A stretch of DNA of 64,000 bases. It comes from Dryas octopetala (lineage: Eukaryota > Streptophyta > Magnoliopsida > Rosales > Rosaceae). The stretch lies in NCBI GenBank assembly GCA_963921425.1, contig OY992833.1, positions 10,023,738 to 10,087,737 on the forward strand, given 5' to 3'. The notes below the pieces were generated by a model. It saw nothing but the letters and a program-made list of their open reading frames with translations. It was not told where the DNA came from and searched no databases. The position numbers and the translations under genes were made by a program. Shown piece by piece: positions 1 through 9,755 of this stretch. Position 1 is the first letter of the stretch, and every line of letters begins with the position of its first letter.

Positions 1-367
1 AAAAATAATGACATATTTATTTGACAAGGCAATGGTCAAAGGGCTTTATTTGAAAAAAAAAAAAAACAAAATCATAAGGTTTTTTTTCAAATAAGAAATG
101 TTAGAATTACTAAACTCTAATTTTTTTCTTTTTCTAATCAGAGGTGGTATTTGGGGTTATGGTTACCATGAGCGGGTGAGGCCCAGACCTCCTGATTGTA
201 TTCCTTGTAGCCTGGAAGAGGATAGATTGGGCTTGGTGAGGCCCAAGCCTCCTGATTGTATTCTATTTTTTAGATGTGAGGTTACAACCAATAAAAGAGA
301 TATCTTGTACGCTCAAATTAACTTATTTGATAACTTTAAATTGAGATTTATAAATAAAAAGAGAAAA
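1..367 (+). repeat. Repeat block P, copy 1 (no CACTA insertion)
   Basis: This block is repeated almost exactly at 22583-22952 and 36078-36447. It holds a 60 bp spaced direct repeat (GTGAGGCCCA at 176 and again at 236, each followed by a shared CCTCCTGATTGTATTC-type stretch). A 102-codon open frame across it has no recognisable domain and I do not regard it as a gene. The block runs directly into block S here, while the other two copies are interrupted at this point by CACTA-2. Confidence 0.85.
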
Positions 368-627
368 TTAGGTGTAAGTTCAATTTTGGAGTGTCTTTTG
401 GACTAAAACCATATAGCTTTTTTTATTTGTACTGAAATCCATTTTTTTAGGCTAAAGTTCAAAAAATGGACCCACATATATGTCGCTTTTTTGAATTTTG
501 GCTCATATTATCTCCTAAAATTAAGATAATTAATATGAATTAATTTTAAGAATTTTGGAATTTTGGCTCATATTCCATAATTTTAAGAATTATGGAATTT
601 TGGTTCATATTAATTTTAGGAATTAAT

Positions 628-667
628 ATTAAAGATGTCCTAATTTTTCCATTAGGACATCTTTAAT
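628..667. repeat. 17 bp perfect hairpin in block S
   Basis: Left arm ATTAAAGATGTCCTAAT (628-644), a 6 nt loop TTTTCC, and right arm ATTAGGACATCTTTAAT (651-667) form a perfect 17 bp stem. The core of the hairpin is kept in every other copy of block S; in the 19860 and 33360 copies the outer part differs slightly. Confidence 0.9.
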
Positions 668-1243
668 ACTTACACTTTTTAATTAAAACAACTATTCAAA
701 ATATATCAATTTTTATATTTTTTAATTTAAAATTATTTAAGATAATTTCCGCTTAGGTAATATTATGTTTTAGATTTAGGGTTTAGGTTATAGAGTGTAT
801 AATGTGGCATATTAGGTTTTAAGATCACCCAAAATCTTTGACTTAAAACCTAACGTAAAGCCGACAAACCATGCACAAGAATAAGACTTACGGGATTAGG
901 GTTTAGATTTAGGGTATAGGGTTTTAGATAGGATAAAGTGATAATATTAGGATAATATAATATGATAATACTAGAATAATATAATAAGATAATATTAGAA
1001 TTTAAATCTCATTAATTTTAAAGTAAATTACTCTAAAGTTCATTTTAAAGGCCCAAATGGTAAACAAACTCACCTAAAAAGTTACAATGATAAATAAGTT
1101 CAATTTGTACAAATAAACCCCACTTTATATCTTCTTCCTTGTTTTTTTTTTTTTTTTAACTAGAAAAATTGTCACTGTTGCACAGTGGTAATTAGTAACA
1201 GTATAACACGAGTGTTTTATACAATTCAAAGAGTGAAAATTGA

Positions 1244-1274
1244 CGAGCACTCGGTGAACAGTACCGAGTGCTCG
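1244..1274. repeat. 12 bp GC-rich hairpin in block S
   Basis: CGAGCACTCGGT (1244-1255) and ACCGAGTGCTCG (1263-1274) form a perfect 12 bp stem around the 7 nt loop GAACAGT. The S' copies (about 20737 and 34234) have a longer loop with an inserted ACCT-like stretch and one mismatched outer base. Confidence 0.85.
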
Positions 1275-1710
1275 ATGAAAGTTTCTAGCACTCAGACCGA
1301 CCTATCACCATGTTTTGCAAATGGGTCGCCCGATCATGGGCTTTTTGATTTTGCACTTTAAAAAAAAAAAAACCCCTTCAATTTATGATGATATTAGAGT
1401 AGTTTTGAAATAAAAATATTTGGACAATATTTTGGACTTTAGTCAAAATTTAAATACCCTTATGGTTTTAGTCTAAATATAATTGATAAAATAGACCAAA
1501 CTGTAAATCATGGGATTTTAAAATGAGAAAATATTAAAAAAATTCTCTTCAAGAGTGGTTTTAACTTTTAACAAATGTCTCCCTTTATCTTTTTCCTAGT
1601 TCACACTGGTAAATTAATTTTTTAACAACCGTTCTATTTTTAACCGACTGATCACAATCCAAATCCAGTTCAGAATGGAATAGCCAGCCCTAAACGGGAA
1701 TTAAACTTTT

Positions 1711-1720
1711 CCATATAAGT
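1711..1720 (+). promoter_or_regulatory. Candidate TATA box of b561-DOMON gene A
   Basis: CCATATAAGT lies about 100 bp upstream of the preferred start codon, after the end of block S. The same motif sits at the same distance from gene B. This is based only on motif and spacing. Confidence 0.4.
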
Positions 1721-1820
1721 ATAGCCAGCCCTAGCTTTCAAGTTTCAACTCACAAACAAATTTCTCTTCTCTCTTTGCGTACTGCATGTGTTAGTGCGTG
1801 TGAAAGCTCTCCATCCCATC

Positions 1821-3032
1821 ATGGCAAGGATTTTGAGGCCTCTCTTCTTTCTTTCCCTCATTCTCAGCTCGTTTTTTATCTCAATCACTTCACAACCACA
1901 ACCCTGCACTACCCACAAATTCCCAAACAAGAAAACCTTTGCTGCTTGCAATGACCTACCAGTCTTGAATTCGACCCTACACTGGAATTTCTATCCATCA
2001 ACAGGAACGGTTGATGTTGCTTTCAGACAAACCGTGGTTGGCGAATCGAGATGGATTGCGTGGGCTATTAATCCAACCTCAACAGGCATGGTGGGTTCAC
2101 AAGCCATCGTTGCTTTTCGAAGAACCGACGGAAGCATGTCGGTTTATGCATCACCCATTAGAAGCGATGTGACTCTGTTGGAGCAAGGAAATCTCAGCTT
2201 TCCTGTACATGATGTCTCTGCAACCTATGAGAATAGCCAAATCACTATATTTGCCACCATAGGGCTGCCAAACAATGTCAGCATTGTGAACCATGTTTGG
2301 CAGGAAGGACTGTTGTCCAGAAACACACCAACAATGCATTCACTGTCAGGACCAAACGTCAAATCATTTGGAACTCTAGACTTTATTTCTGGACAGATTA
2401 AAGCAAGTAGACCCGGAACAAAATCTAAGTTGCAATATGCCCATGGAATTATTAATACAATCAGTTGGGGTATACTTATGCCTGTTGGGATCATTATAGC
2501 AAGGTATGTCAAAGAATTTAGAGTAGCAGATCCGCTTTGGTTCTATCTTCATAGAGCATGTCAGTTTATCAGTTTTCTTGTCGGGTTTGCTGGCTGGGGG
2601 ACGGGGATTTTTCTCGGTCGACTTAAGTTTTCGAGAATTCTATACAAACCCCACGGATGCATAGGTTGCACTCTCTTATGTCTTGCTATAATTCAAGTCC
2701 TTGTAGGTAGTTTGTTTAGGCCCAAGAAAGACCACAAGAACAGATTCATCTGGGAGTTGTTTCACTATGCCTTTGGTTATGCAACAATCATCCTCGGCAT
2801 AATAAATATCTTTAAAGGGTTTGATATATTGGAACCAGAAAAGATGTGGAAACTTGGTTATATTTTGATTATTGGAGTTCTGGGGTGCATTGCTGCAGGC
2901 TTGGAAGCAATTAAAATTTACAACTGGTTTTTCGGGTGGAAAATGAGAGATGTAGAGAAGAAGACACGGCAGGAAATACGTGCAACGAAGATGGGTGATG
3001 ATGTTACTGCACCACCGGAGATTTATGTCTAG
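1821..3032 (+). CDS. Cytochrome b561 and DOMON domain-containing protein, copy A
   Basis: Single-exon gene. From ATG 1821 it encodes 403 aa. An in-frame ATG at 1788 would add 11 residues but would bury the signal peptide, and the 1821 ATG has the better context (ATCATGGCA). Residues 1-25 are a hydrophobic signal peptide. A DOMON/DUF568 region spans about 45-165. A cytochrome b561 core with about five membrane helices spans about 200-345, with four histidines placed as expected for two hemes (H208, H244, H278, H315). The tail is charged and probably cytosolic. Plant CYB561-DOMON proteins (AIR12-like, auxin-responsive family) pass electrons, probably from ascorbate, across the plasma membrane. 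That role is family knowledge and has not been shown here. It differs from copy B by 9 bases over the 1245 nt counted from the upstream ATG, four of them in 7 nt (codons 295-297, V-G-S here). Downstream is a much rearranged repeat region. Confidence 0.93.
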   Translation: MARILRPLFFLSLILSSFFISITSQPQPCTTHKFPNKKTFAACNDLPVLNSTLHWNFYPSTGTVDVAFRQTVVGESRWIAWAINPTSTGMVGSQAIVAFRRTDGSMSVYASPIRSDVTLLEQGNLSFPVHDVSATYENSQITIFATIGLPNNVSIVNHVWQEGLLSRNTPTMHSLSGPNVKSFGTLDFISGQIKASRPGTKSKLQYAHGIINTISWGILMPVGIIIARYVKEFRVADPLWFYLHRACQFISFLVGFAGWGTGIFLGRLKFSRILYKPHGCIGCTLLCLAIIQVLVGSLFRPKKDHKNRFIWELFHYAFGYATIILGIINIFKGFDILEPEKMWKLGYILIIGVLGCIAAGLEAIKIYNWFFGWKMRDVEKKTRQEIRATKMGDDVTAPPEIYV

Positions 3033-3444
3033 AGATATATATATTTTCTTTCTTTACTGTTTTACTATTCTAGCTTAAAGTAGAATCGATCACCACTTAA
3101 ACATGATTAATATTTGTATTTGTTTTTAACTTTTTACTTAACTTCCAAATATATATACCACTTATTTCTGTAAATTTATTGCGGAGACAATTTAAATTTC
3201 AATGGCCATTCACACACAAGCATGCTACTTTTCAATTTGATGTTATGACAAGTAAAATCTTTGAACGCTTGATATATCACGGTAACAAAATCCCTCTACT
3301 TTGTATGTATCCCAAGTTCATATCTTTTAGCTATTATCATATATAAAAAACTAAAATAAAGCAGATTAACCAAAACCATATTGATCAGCTTTAATAACTT
3401 GTTTGTATATCACAGATTCATATTGTTATATTGGACATGTCTAC
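3033..3444 (+). other. 3' flank of b561 copy A
   Basis: AT-rich 3' flank, probably holding the 3' UTR. It closely matches 44271-44490 and 45444-45847, and part of it recurs at 4088-4330. No coding potential is seen. Confidence 0.6.
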
Positions 3445-4077
3445 CAGGGCCGGTTCAAGGATTTAGGTGGCCCTGGGCGAGAAAAAAATTTGAGGCCCTT
3501 TGCCCATTCAATAACTAAAATTAATTGACCAAAAAATCAATAAGCAATTTCTAACTTGATACCCATCAATTTAGTAAGAGAAATTTAAAAAATAGAACTG
3601 AATTGAATTAATTGAAAATCTTTTTTTTTTTGCCAAGGAATTAATTGAAAATCTTTAAGTACACAAAAGCTGGAGTTAGTTTTAAAGATAACTAATACAT
3701 GTAGCGAGATTTAGGCTGCAAGTAACAAGCTTCTTGGCAATCTATATTCCAAATTCTCTGCTAACAAACCTTTGTTATCAAATTAGAGAGCTTCCTTACT
3801 CCTCGATATTAATTAAAGGAGGCAAAGTTGAAAGCAACTAAGAGGAATAGTCAAATGAATGAAAGAGGCCCTGGACTGTGAGAATGAGAGTGACGAAGAG
3901 GAATGAATAGTCAACAAGGAATAGTTAGAGAAGAAAAATGATTAGAGGAATAGTCAATAAATGAAGGAGGCCTACACTAAAAGTAGGAATAGTCAAAAAA
4001 ATTTTGTTTTTTGTTTTTTTTAATTAAAAAGCCCAACTTAGAAGTTGGAGGCCCTTTGGGTGGGTGGGCCCTAGGAG
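3445..4077 (+). mobile_element. hAT-like non-autonomous element fragment, copy 1
   Basis: It begins CAGGGCCGG followed by a 'GGCCCTGGGCGAG' stretch, typical of plant hAT-family ends. It ends near a GGGCCCTAGGAGG stretch without a clear matching inverted end. No transposase is present. The matching copy at 45848-47057 lacks the last ~20 bp and is split by a Mutator-like element. The flanks repeat b561 3'-flank sequence (AATATTTGTATTTG) on the right side. Confidence 0.5.
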
Positions 4078-4087
4078 GTTTTTTTTT

Positions 4088-5186
4088 AATATTTGTATTT
4101 GTTTTTAAATTTTTACTTAACTTCCAAATATACCACTTTTTTCTATAAATTTATTTCTGTAAATTTATTGCGGAGACAATTTAAATTTCAATGGCCATTC
4201 ACAGAAAAACATGCTACTTTTCAATTTGATGTTATGACAAGTAAAATCTCTGTGGTTCAATTAAGTAACATCTCCACTTATTTCTGTAAATTTATTGCGG
4301 AGACAATTTAAATTCCAAAGGAAAAACTCAAGGCTAATAGAATTTGATTTGATTAGTAATGTTGCACTATTTTAGAATAGATTTTAATAAGGAGCCAAGC
4401 ATTTTCTTCTAATAAAGTCTAGTGAACGGGTGCCACCAAAGTAGTGAAGGGAATAGGAGATCACATATTCAGGCTACAACATCTTATCCTTTCAAAACTT
4501 GGAAAAAAAGAATGCTACAAAGACATGAAAAAGAAAGGACTTCTACAGTAATTCTTATTTTATCATATATATAGTCAAGTTGATTAGTTGCCTGAGGACC
4601 TTAGCCCATGCAAATCTGACCGAACGCTTGATATATCATGGTAATTAACAAAATCCCTCTACTTTGTATCCCAAGTTCATATCTTTCAGCTATTATCATA
4701 AATATAAAACAAAAATAAACCAGATTAACCAAAACCATACTGATCAGCTTTAATAACTTATTTGTATATCACAGATTCATACTGCCATACTGGACATGTC
4801 TACAAAAATTTCACAATAAAATCAGACTATCAAGTTTCCAGTTACACAATAAAACTCAAAAACCAATCAGACAAATATATATATAATCTTTTGTCTTCCA
4901 GCCTTACACGAAAAAAGATACCCAAGGTATCTGTATGCACAATCGGATGAAGAAAAGTGTGTATGGTGGAATAAACACATTCGCATAAATGAAGCTACAA
5001 GAGATCGACTGTGGTAAGAAAACATATATATAATCAGAAATCAACAGCAACAATTTCAGTAAGTAAATACATATATATTATTGAGGAAGAAAAAGAGGAC
5101 AAATTACATGGAAAAATAGCACATCTAAATGAAAGAACCATAGGGAACAGCTTCAATGCAGCAAAAAAGTTAAATCAAATTAAAAA
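4088..5186 (+). repeat. Duplicated b561-mL46 intergenic module, copy 1
   Basis: 4088-4330 repeats the b561 3' flank (about 3105-3250). 4331-5186 matches about 47510-48345 and, in part, 6780-7150 and 44860-45350. It is non-coding and AT-rich. In the right-hand locus this sequence lies just downstream of the intact mL46 gene, so here it is a displaced copy of that intergenic region. Confidence 0.65.
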
Positions 5187-5440
5187 GAATCCTCACACTT
5201 CCGAATTTTCAATTTGTTGGTTGGAATCACTTGAGACTTGAAAAAGAATTGCTGACAAAAGGGGAAATAAAAAAAATAAAAAAAAAGAGGAAGCAGTCCT
5301 TAATATTTTGTATTTGATAGTAGGAATCATAGGCAGCAAGAAATAAACATTTAATAGTTATGGGCTAAAAGCCAGTACAAGATAGAAAAATAGATTTCCA
5401 AAAACATACCTTAAAAGATGTAGAGTCTGGCACATTGTGG
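5187..5440 (-). pseudogene. mL46 pseudogene fragment 1 (exon 6 and exon 5 pieces)
   Basis: 5187-5242 matches the first part of exon 6 of the intact mL46 gene, reading QFFFKSQVIPTNKLKIRKCE on the minus strand. The second half of the exon is missing and joins straight to downstream flank. 5243-5409 is intron 5-like. About 5410-5440 holds the 3' end of exon 5. Homology stops just before a CACTA terminus at 5471. It cannot encode a working protein. Confidence 0.8.
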
Positions 5441-5470
5441 CCATGTTTGTTTCACCATGCTAGCTAGTGT

Positions 5471-6408
5471 CACTATAAGAAAAAGAGTTTGGGCAACTAA
5501 CCTCGTTCCTCTCCCAAAGTTGATTTTCGTCGAGAGTTTGGTCGCCCAAGCCGGCCATGACGCCAAGACTTTGGGCGATAAACATGTCAATTTTGTCTCC
5601 CAAAGATATCTGGGACGACGAATTTGGTTCGTCTGCTAGGTAACTTTGGGCGACAAATCACATGTCCGTCGCCCAAAATATGTTTAGGTGACGGAAGTGT
5701 TCGTCGCCTAAATATATTTTGGGTGACGAAATTATTGTTCCTCTTCCGAAGCATGTTTAAGCGGGGGAATTTTTTGTCGTGTAAACATACTTAATTTGGG
5801 AGAGGAAATTAATGGTTCCTCGCGCAAAGAATGTTTAGGCGACGAACAATCGGAACCATTAATTTCCTCTCCCAAAGTATGTTTAGGCGACGAACAATTT
5901 CGTTGCCTAAACATATTTATTTTTTATTTAGATTATACATTTAAATTTAATATTTTTTTTAAAAATCTTTATTCAAAAACTATATAACACAAAATTAATA
6001 AATTTATATATCAAAATATCTATACAAAGTAACAACAATTTAATATATATTCAAATACAATCGGTACAAACAATCACTAATGGCCCCCTAGTGCAGTAAC
6101 ATCATTGGCACTGGTAGAGGAGGCTGGCATGCACTGGTCAATGTTCGGTGGCAGCACAAACCCAGGTACGATCTTGGTCAACTGGTCGAACATATGCTTC
6201 ATCTGATGCACCTAGCTTACTCGTCTGTTGTGCATATGCCACTCTCGATTCTTCTAGCTGACCCCTTAACAGCTGCACTTCAATGGACAGGTTGACGAAT
6301 TCTGTAGATGGCTGAGACGAAAACGAGGAGGCGCTGAGGTCACGAACACGACCCGCTTCCATTCCGCGAATTTTCCTACCACGCCTAACACCCAGTGTCT
6401 ATGTCATA
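5471..6408 (+). mobile_element. CACTA (En/Spm) terminus and fragment
   Basis: It starts CACTATAAGAAAAAGAG, a CACTA-type terminal sequence, followed by many copies of GGGCGACGAA and its complement in both orientations (5500-5910), which are subterminal repeats. A minus-strand open frame at 6138-6362 (74 codons, with an LRGQLEESR stretch) may be the tail of an En/Spm accessory protein; that assignment is weak. The right terminus is missing, and homology to host flank resumes at about 6409 (CTCTGGGGCTCAAGTAA). The same family supplies 9599-9755 and CACTA-1. Confidence 0.7.
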
Positions 6409-7179
6409 ATCTCTGGGGCTCAAGTAAAAACTCCACGCATTTGCTTTAAATTCACATTAATCTAAAAGAATGTTTTAATCCACAAGTAAAATTAATTCCA
6501 TTACAAAATAATCACACAATGAATACATATCAACCTCCTTTCCCAAGTTCCACTTGTTTTCTGCTATCAAGCCTGCAGAGTGCAGATACCCTTCTTCTCC
6601 AAGTAGGAAATTACGGTTTTGGCCATATCACTCGGGCAGACACAGTCCCTCCCTTTATGCTGCAATACTATTTGCAAAATTAGTAAGTCGAAGTCTAATT
6701 TTAGACATTAACCTCAGAAAATGAAAGTTAATTAAAAAATCAAAAAGCATTTCAAAACAAGGAATATAAGGACATGAATAACAAAGGGAAAACTCAAGGA
6801 AAATAGAATATGATTTGATTAATGATGTTGCACTATTCTAGAATAGATTTTAATAAGGAGCCAAGCATTTTCTTCTCATAAAGTCTAGTGAAAGGGTGCC
6901 ACCAAAATAGTCAAGGGAATAGGAGATCACATATTCAGGCTGCAACATCTTTATCCTTTCAAAACTTGGAAAAAAAGAAAAAAAAAATGCTACAAAGACA
7001 TGAAATAGAAAGGACTTCTACAGTAATTCTTTATTTTATCATATATATTGTCTAGTTCATTAGTTGCAAGAGGACCTTAGCCCATGCAAATCTTACTGAA
7101 CGCTTGATATATCATGGTAACAAAATCCCTTTACTTTGTATGTATCCCAGCCTAAGATTCTGTGTCAGCTTTAACTCTT
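6409..7179 (+). repeat. Duplicated intergenic module, copy 2, with exon-like remnant
   Basis: It matches 44500-45240 and 47140-47860. On the minus strand 6530-6662 looks like a terminal exon. It follows an ATGCTGCAAT acceptor-like site and reads GRDCVCPSDMAKTVISYLEK before a stop. The related frame at 47252-47383 is more complete. I do not recognise the gene it came from. The rest is AT-rich with no other coding signal. Confidence 0.55.
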
Positions 7180-8013
7180 CAATCAAGAGCCACTCCTAAT
7201 TCTTTTGACTGAATTGCAAAAATATTAAGCAAAAAAAAAAAATATGTATTACATGTGTTGCAACAGCTTATGATCATCTTGTTGAGAAATTCAGCTTTCT
7301 CAGGTAAATATTCAATCACTTCATCCTTGGTCACCCAAACAAAATCCTCACACTTCCCAATTTTCAATTTATTGGTTGCAATCACTTGAGACTTGAAAAA
7401 GAATTGCTGACAAAAGGGGGAAAATGAAAAAAAAATTACATTAAATTTCAAAAAAAGAAAAAAGAAAAAGAAAAGAGGAAGCAGTCCTTAATATTTTGTA
7501 TTTGATAATAGGAATCATAGGCAGCAACAAATAGACATTTAATAGTTATGGGCTGAAGCCAGTATAAGACAGAAAAATAGATTTCCAAAAGCATACCTTA
7601 AAAGATGGAGAGTCTGGCACATTGTGTGTTGACTGTATAGCCGTATGGGCCATAGGAGCATTTCCAACAAAATATGTGTGGGACAGATCTCCTAGGACAG
7701 ATTTAATTTAATGCAAATTCTGCACACTGAAAATTCATGGGATTTATATGGAAGAATAAGGAGAAGAAACAGAAATATATGGAATCATATACCAGCCATT
7801 ACCTTCCGCAATGTCTCCTTAGACTCATAAACGTTTTCCGAAAAATGCCACACTGGTTTCCCACTAGGAGATCGATCCAGATGTGTTACCATAGAGAAGA
7901 AGATATAGTCCTCTGTCAAGTGCTCTCTGCAATGACCTAATGAACAAGAAGATTGTAAGAAGGGTTATATAAAGAATATGAGGATCCCACAAATTTATAA
8001 GAAATAAGAATTG
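7180..8013 (-). pseudogene. mL46 pseudogene 2 (exons 6, 5 and 4)
   Basis: The minus strand carries three exons of mL46 in order with their introns. The exon 6 copy (about 7262-7406) has the stop TGA changed to TGT, so it reads through. The exon 5 copy (7597-7726) has a small insertion that creates an in-frame stop after its first few codons. The exon 4 copy (7803-7936) has a 4 bp insertion near 7871 and a missense E to K change. Exons 1-3 are absent, and homology to the functional gene ends in intron 3 at about 8013, where unrelated transposon sequence begins. Compare the intact gene at 48517-51170. Confidence 0.88.
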
Positions 8014-8094
8014 ATCAATAACGTGGGAGTTCTAGCGCATGATTTCAAGGAGGCTAACAAAAGAGAAGTATGCTCGAATTCACCGTCAACCACT

Positions 8095-8237
8095 CCGAGG
8101 TGGGTGTGCCCGCCGTCGGGTTGGGTGAAAGTTAATGTGGATGGAGCAGCTACGACCTAGTCAGGTGTCCGAAGTGTCGGAGTCGTGATCCATGATGAAA
8201 CTGGAAAACTCATGGCGGCCAGAGCAAACCAAGTGCA
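8095..8237 (+). pseudogene. LINE-type RNase H domain fragment
   Basis: The plus strand reads PPSGWVKVNVDGAATT, a stop, then SGVRSVGVVIHDETGKLMAA. This is the start of the RNase H-like domain (RVT_3 type) found at the end of plant non-LTR retrotransposon polyproteins. The conserved first Asp (VNVDGA) is present. An in-frame TAG breaks it and a Copia LTR starts at 8238, so only a remnant is left. Confidence 0.75.
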
Positions 8238-8541
8238 TGTTGGAATTAATGCACTCTAAGTGACTTTTTAAAACATTTATATTTATGGTAGCAGCCATGT
8301 TAGCTGGAGCAGACAATGCATGGCTCATCTTTAGAATTCCTAGGCAAAGTCCTTTCAGCTTTCTTGTAAAGAAATCTCTAGAGCTATATGCTTTTATATT
8401 TATATTAGATGTAATAGTCAGTAAGCTAATTAATCAAACACTCAAGAGCTCTACTGTAGCAACTCAAACCTTTGTGTTCTATGCATAATTTTTCTACATA
8501 AATCTCATGTTTTGTTTCTTATTTTCATTCCTCATCCAACA
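8238..8541 (+). mobile_element. Copia-type LTR (304 bp, 5' LTR)
   Basis: It is bounded by TGTTGGAATT at the left and CATCCAACA at the right, a TGTTGG/CCAACA inverted end pair. A primer-binding site and a Copia gag follow immediately. No matching 3' LTR was seen in the window. Confidence 0.8.
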
Positions 8542-8544
8542 AAT

Positions 8545-8556
8545 TGGTACCAGAGC
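8545..8556 (+). promoter_or_regulatory. Retrotransposon primer-binding site
   Basis: TGGTACCAGAGC, three bases after the LTR, is one base off TGGTATCAGAGC, the usual initiator-Met tRNA primer-binding site of plant Copia elements. Confidence 0.8.
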
Positions 8557-8603
8557 AAGTTCTTTCAATCATACTGGGAGAATAACAAGCTACATCGTAG
8601 GAT

Positions 8604-9598
8604 ATGTCTTCAAAAGAAGGCGGATCAGTTTCTTTCTCTTTTCTTCCCATCTTTGGAGGAGAAAACTATGATTTTTGGAGAGTAAAAATGAGGACTTTGC
8701 TTCGGTCAAAAGGAGTTTGGAGCATTGTTGAGAAAGGCTTTAATGAACTAGCAAATGAAGCCGAACTTACAAAGCAACAAATAGAAATGTATGAAGCAGA
8801 TGTGATGAATGATGCTAAAGCTCTCTCAAAAATTCAAAACGGAGTCACCTCAAACATTTTTCCAGGAATCACAACAGCTCAAACCGCAAAGGAAGCATGG
8901 GAGATCTTAGAACGAGAGTTTCAAGGAGATGCCAAGGCAAGAACTGTAAGGCTTCAGACTTTGCACAGGGAATTCGAAAATCTCAAGATGAGTGAATCTG
9001 AATGCATCAAAGATTACTCATCAAGAGTAAGTGAAGTTGTCAATCAAATAAAAACATTTGGTGAAGCAATCTCAGACTAGAAGGTAGCTGAGAAAATACT
9101 AATCAGCTTGCCTGAAAAGTATGACCCCATTGTTGTTGCTGCAATAGAAGAATCCAAGGATATCACCACTTTATCAGTTGAACAATTGATGGGCTCTCTA
9201 AAGTCTCATGATCAGCAGAGAAGACTTAGACGAAATGACCAAGTTGTTGAAAGTGCTTTCCAAACGAAGCTCACTTTTAAGCCACATAAGTTCTACAAGA
9301 AAGAAAATCCAAAGGGTAACCAACAGTTTGGAGATCAAAGAAGATGGAAAAAGGGAGACGTCAGCAGGGAAGAAGAAACTAAAAATGACAGATGTATGAC
9401 TTCTGATTACAATAAACCTCCTTGCAAAATTTGCAATAAACCAAATCACTCTATTGCTAGCTGTTGGCATCGTGGAAAACCCAAATGCAATTTATAGTAA
9501 GAAATTTGGGTATCTTGAAAAAGATTGCAGATTCAAGGCCACTAACTAAGCAAATTTTTCTGAAAGTAAAGATGATGATGATGAAGATGAGAACCTAT
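8604..9598 (+). pseudogene. Copia gag (UBN2-type), broken
   Basis: ATG 8604 opens a gag polyprotein of the UBN2 type (FGGENYDFWRVKMRTLLRS near the N-terminus). One nonsense codon, TAG at 9078-9080, splits the frame (apparently CAG to TAG); reading continues in the same frame to 9497. A zinc knuckle with CKICNKPNHSIASCWHRGKP follows at about 9424-9480. A +1 frameshift near 9489 breaks a second, degenerate knuckle (CNYSKKFGYLEKDC). The gag then stops abruptly at a CACTA terminus at 9599. Protease, integrase and reverse transcriptase are missing on this strand. Confidence 0.85.
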
Positions 9599-9755
9599 CA
9601 TTACAAGAAAAAAGAGTTTGGGCGACGAATGTCGTTCCTCTTCCAAAGTTGATTTTCGTCACCCAATGTTTTGGGTGACGAAATGTATTCGTCGAGAGTT
9701 TGGTCGCCCAAGCCATGACGCCCAAGACTTTGGGCGACGAAGAACCCCTCGTTCA
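9599..9755 (+). mobile_element. CACTA terminus fragment inserted in Copia gag
   Basis: CATTACAAGAAAAAAGAG followed by inverted GGGCGACGAA motifs. It is the same end sequence as 5471-5640. The second base pair of the terminus is changed (CATTA for CACTA). Only the left ~157 bp remain before sequence of another type begins. The flanking TAT does not match the ATA after CACTA-1's right end, so the two ends probably do not belong to one insertion. Confidence 0.65.

Larger units (their letters stand above)
368..1677 (+). repeat. Repeat block S, copy 1
   Basis: An AT-rich non-coding block lying directly upstream of the b561-DOMON gene. Related copies are at 19860-21174, 28080-29053 (cut at the tandem junction), 33360-34670 and 41570-42915. 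It contains two strong hairpins, scattered TTTAGGG-like motifs near 765-790 and 893-930, and a poly-T run near 1140. Copies at 1 and 41570 continue into the b561 gene. Copies at 19860 and 33360 diverge after the shared CAGTTCAGAATG. It may be a non-autonomous transposon with promoter sequence attached, but no clean ends were found. Confidence 0.8.

Noticed and set aside
98-406. 102-codon open frame, repeated near 22684 and 36179
   Set aside because: It is conserved only because the DNA is repeated. It has no domain or start context, and its end differs between copies because of CACTA-2.
1788-1820. Upstream ATG as the start of b561 copy A
   Set aside because: It would place 11 polar residues before a typical signal peptide, and the second ATG has a better context. 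It cannot be excluded without transcript data.
1745-1951. Minus-strand frame overlapping the b561 start
   Set aside because: It is a shadow of the b561 reading frame, present in both copies for that reason.
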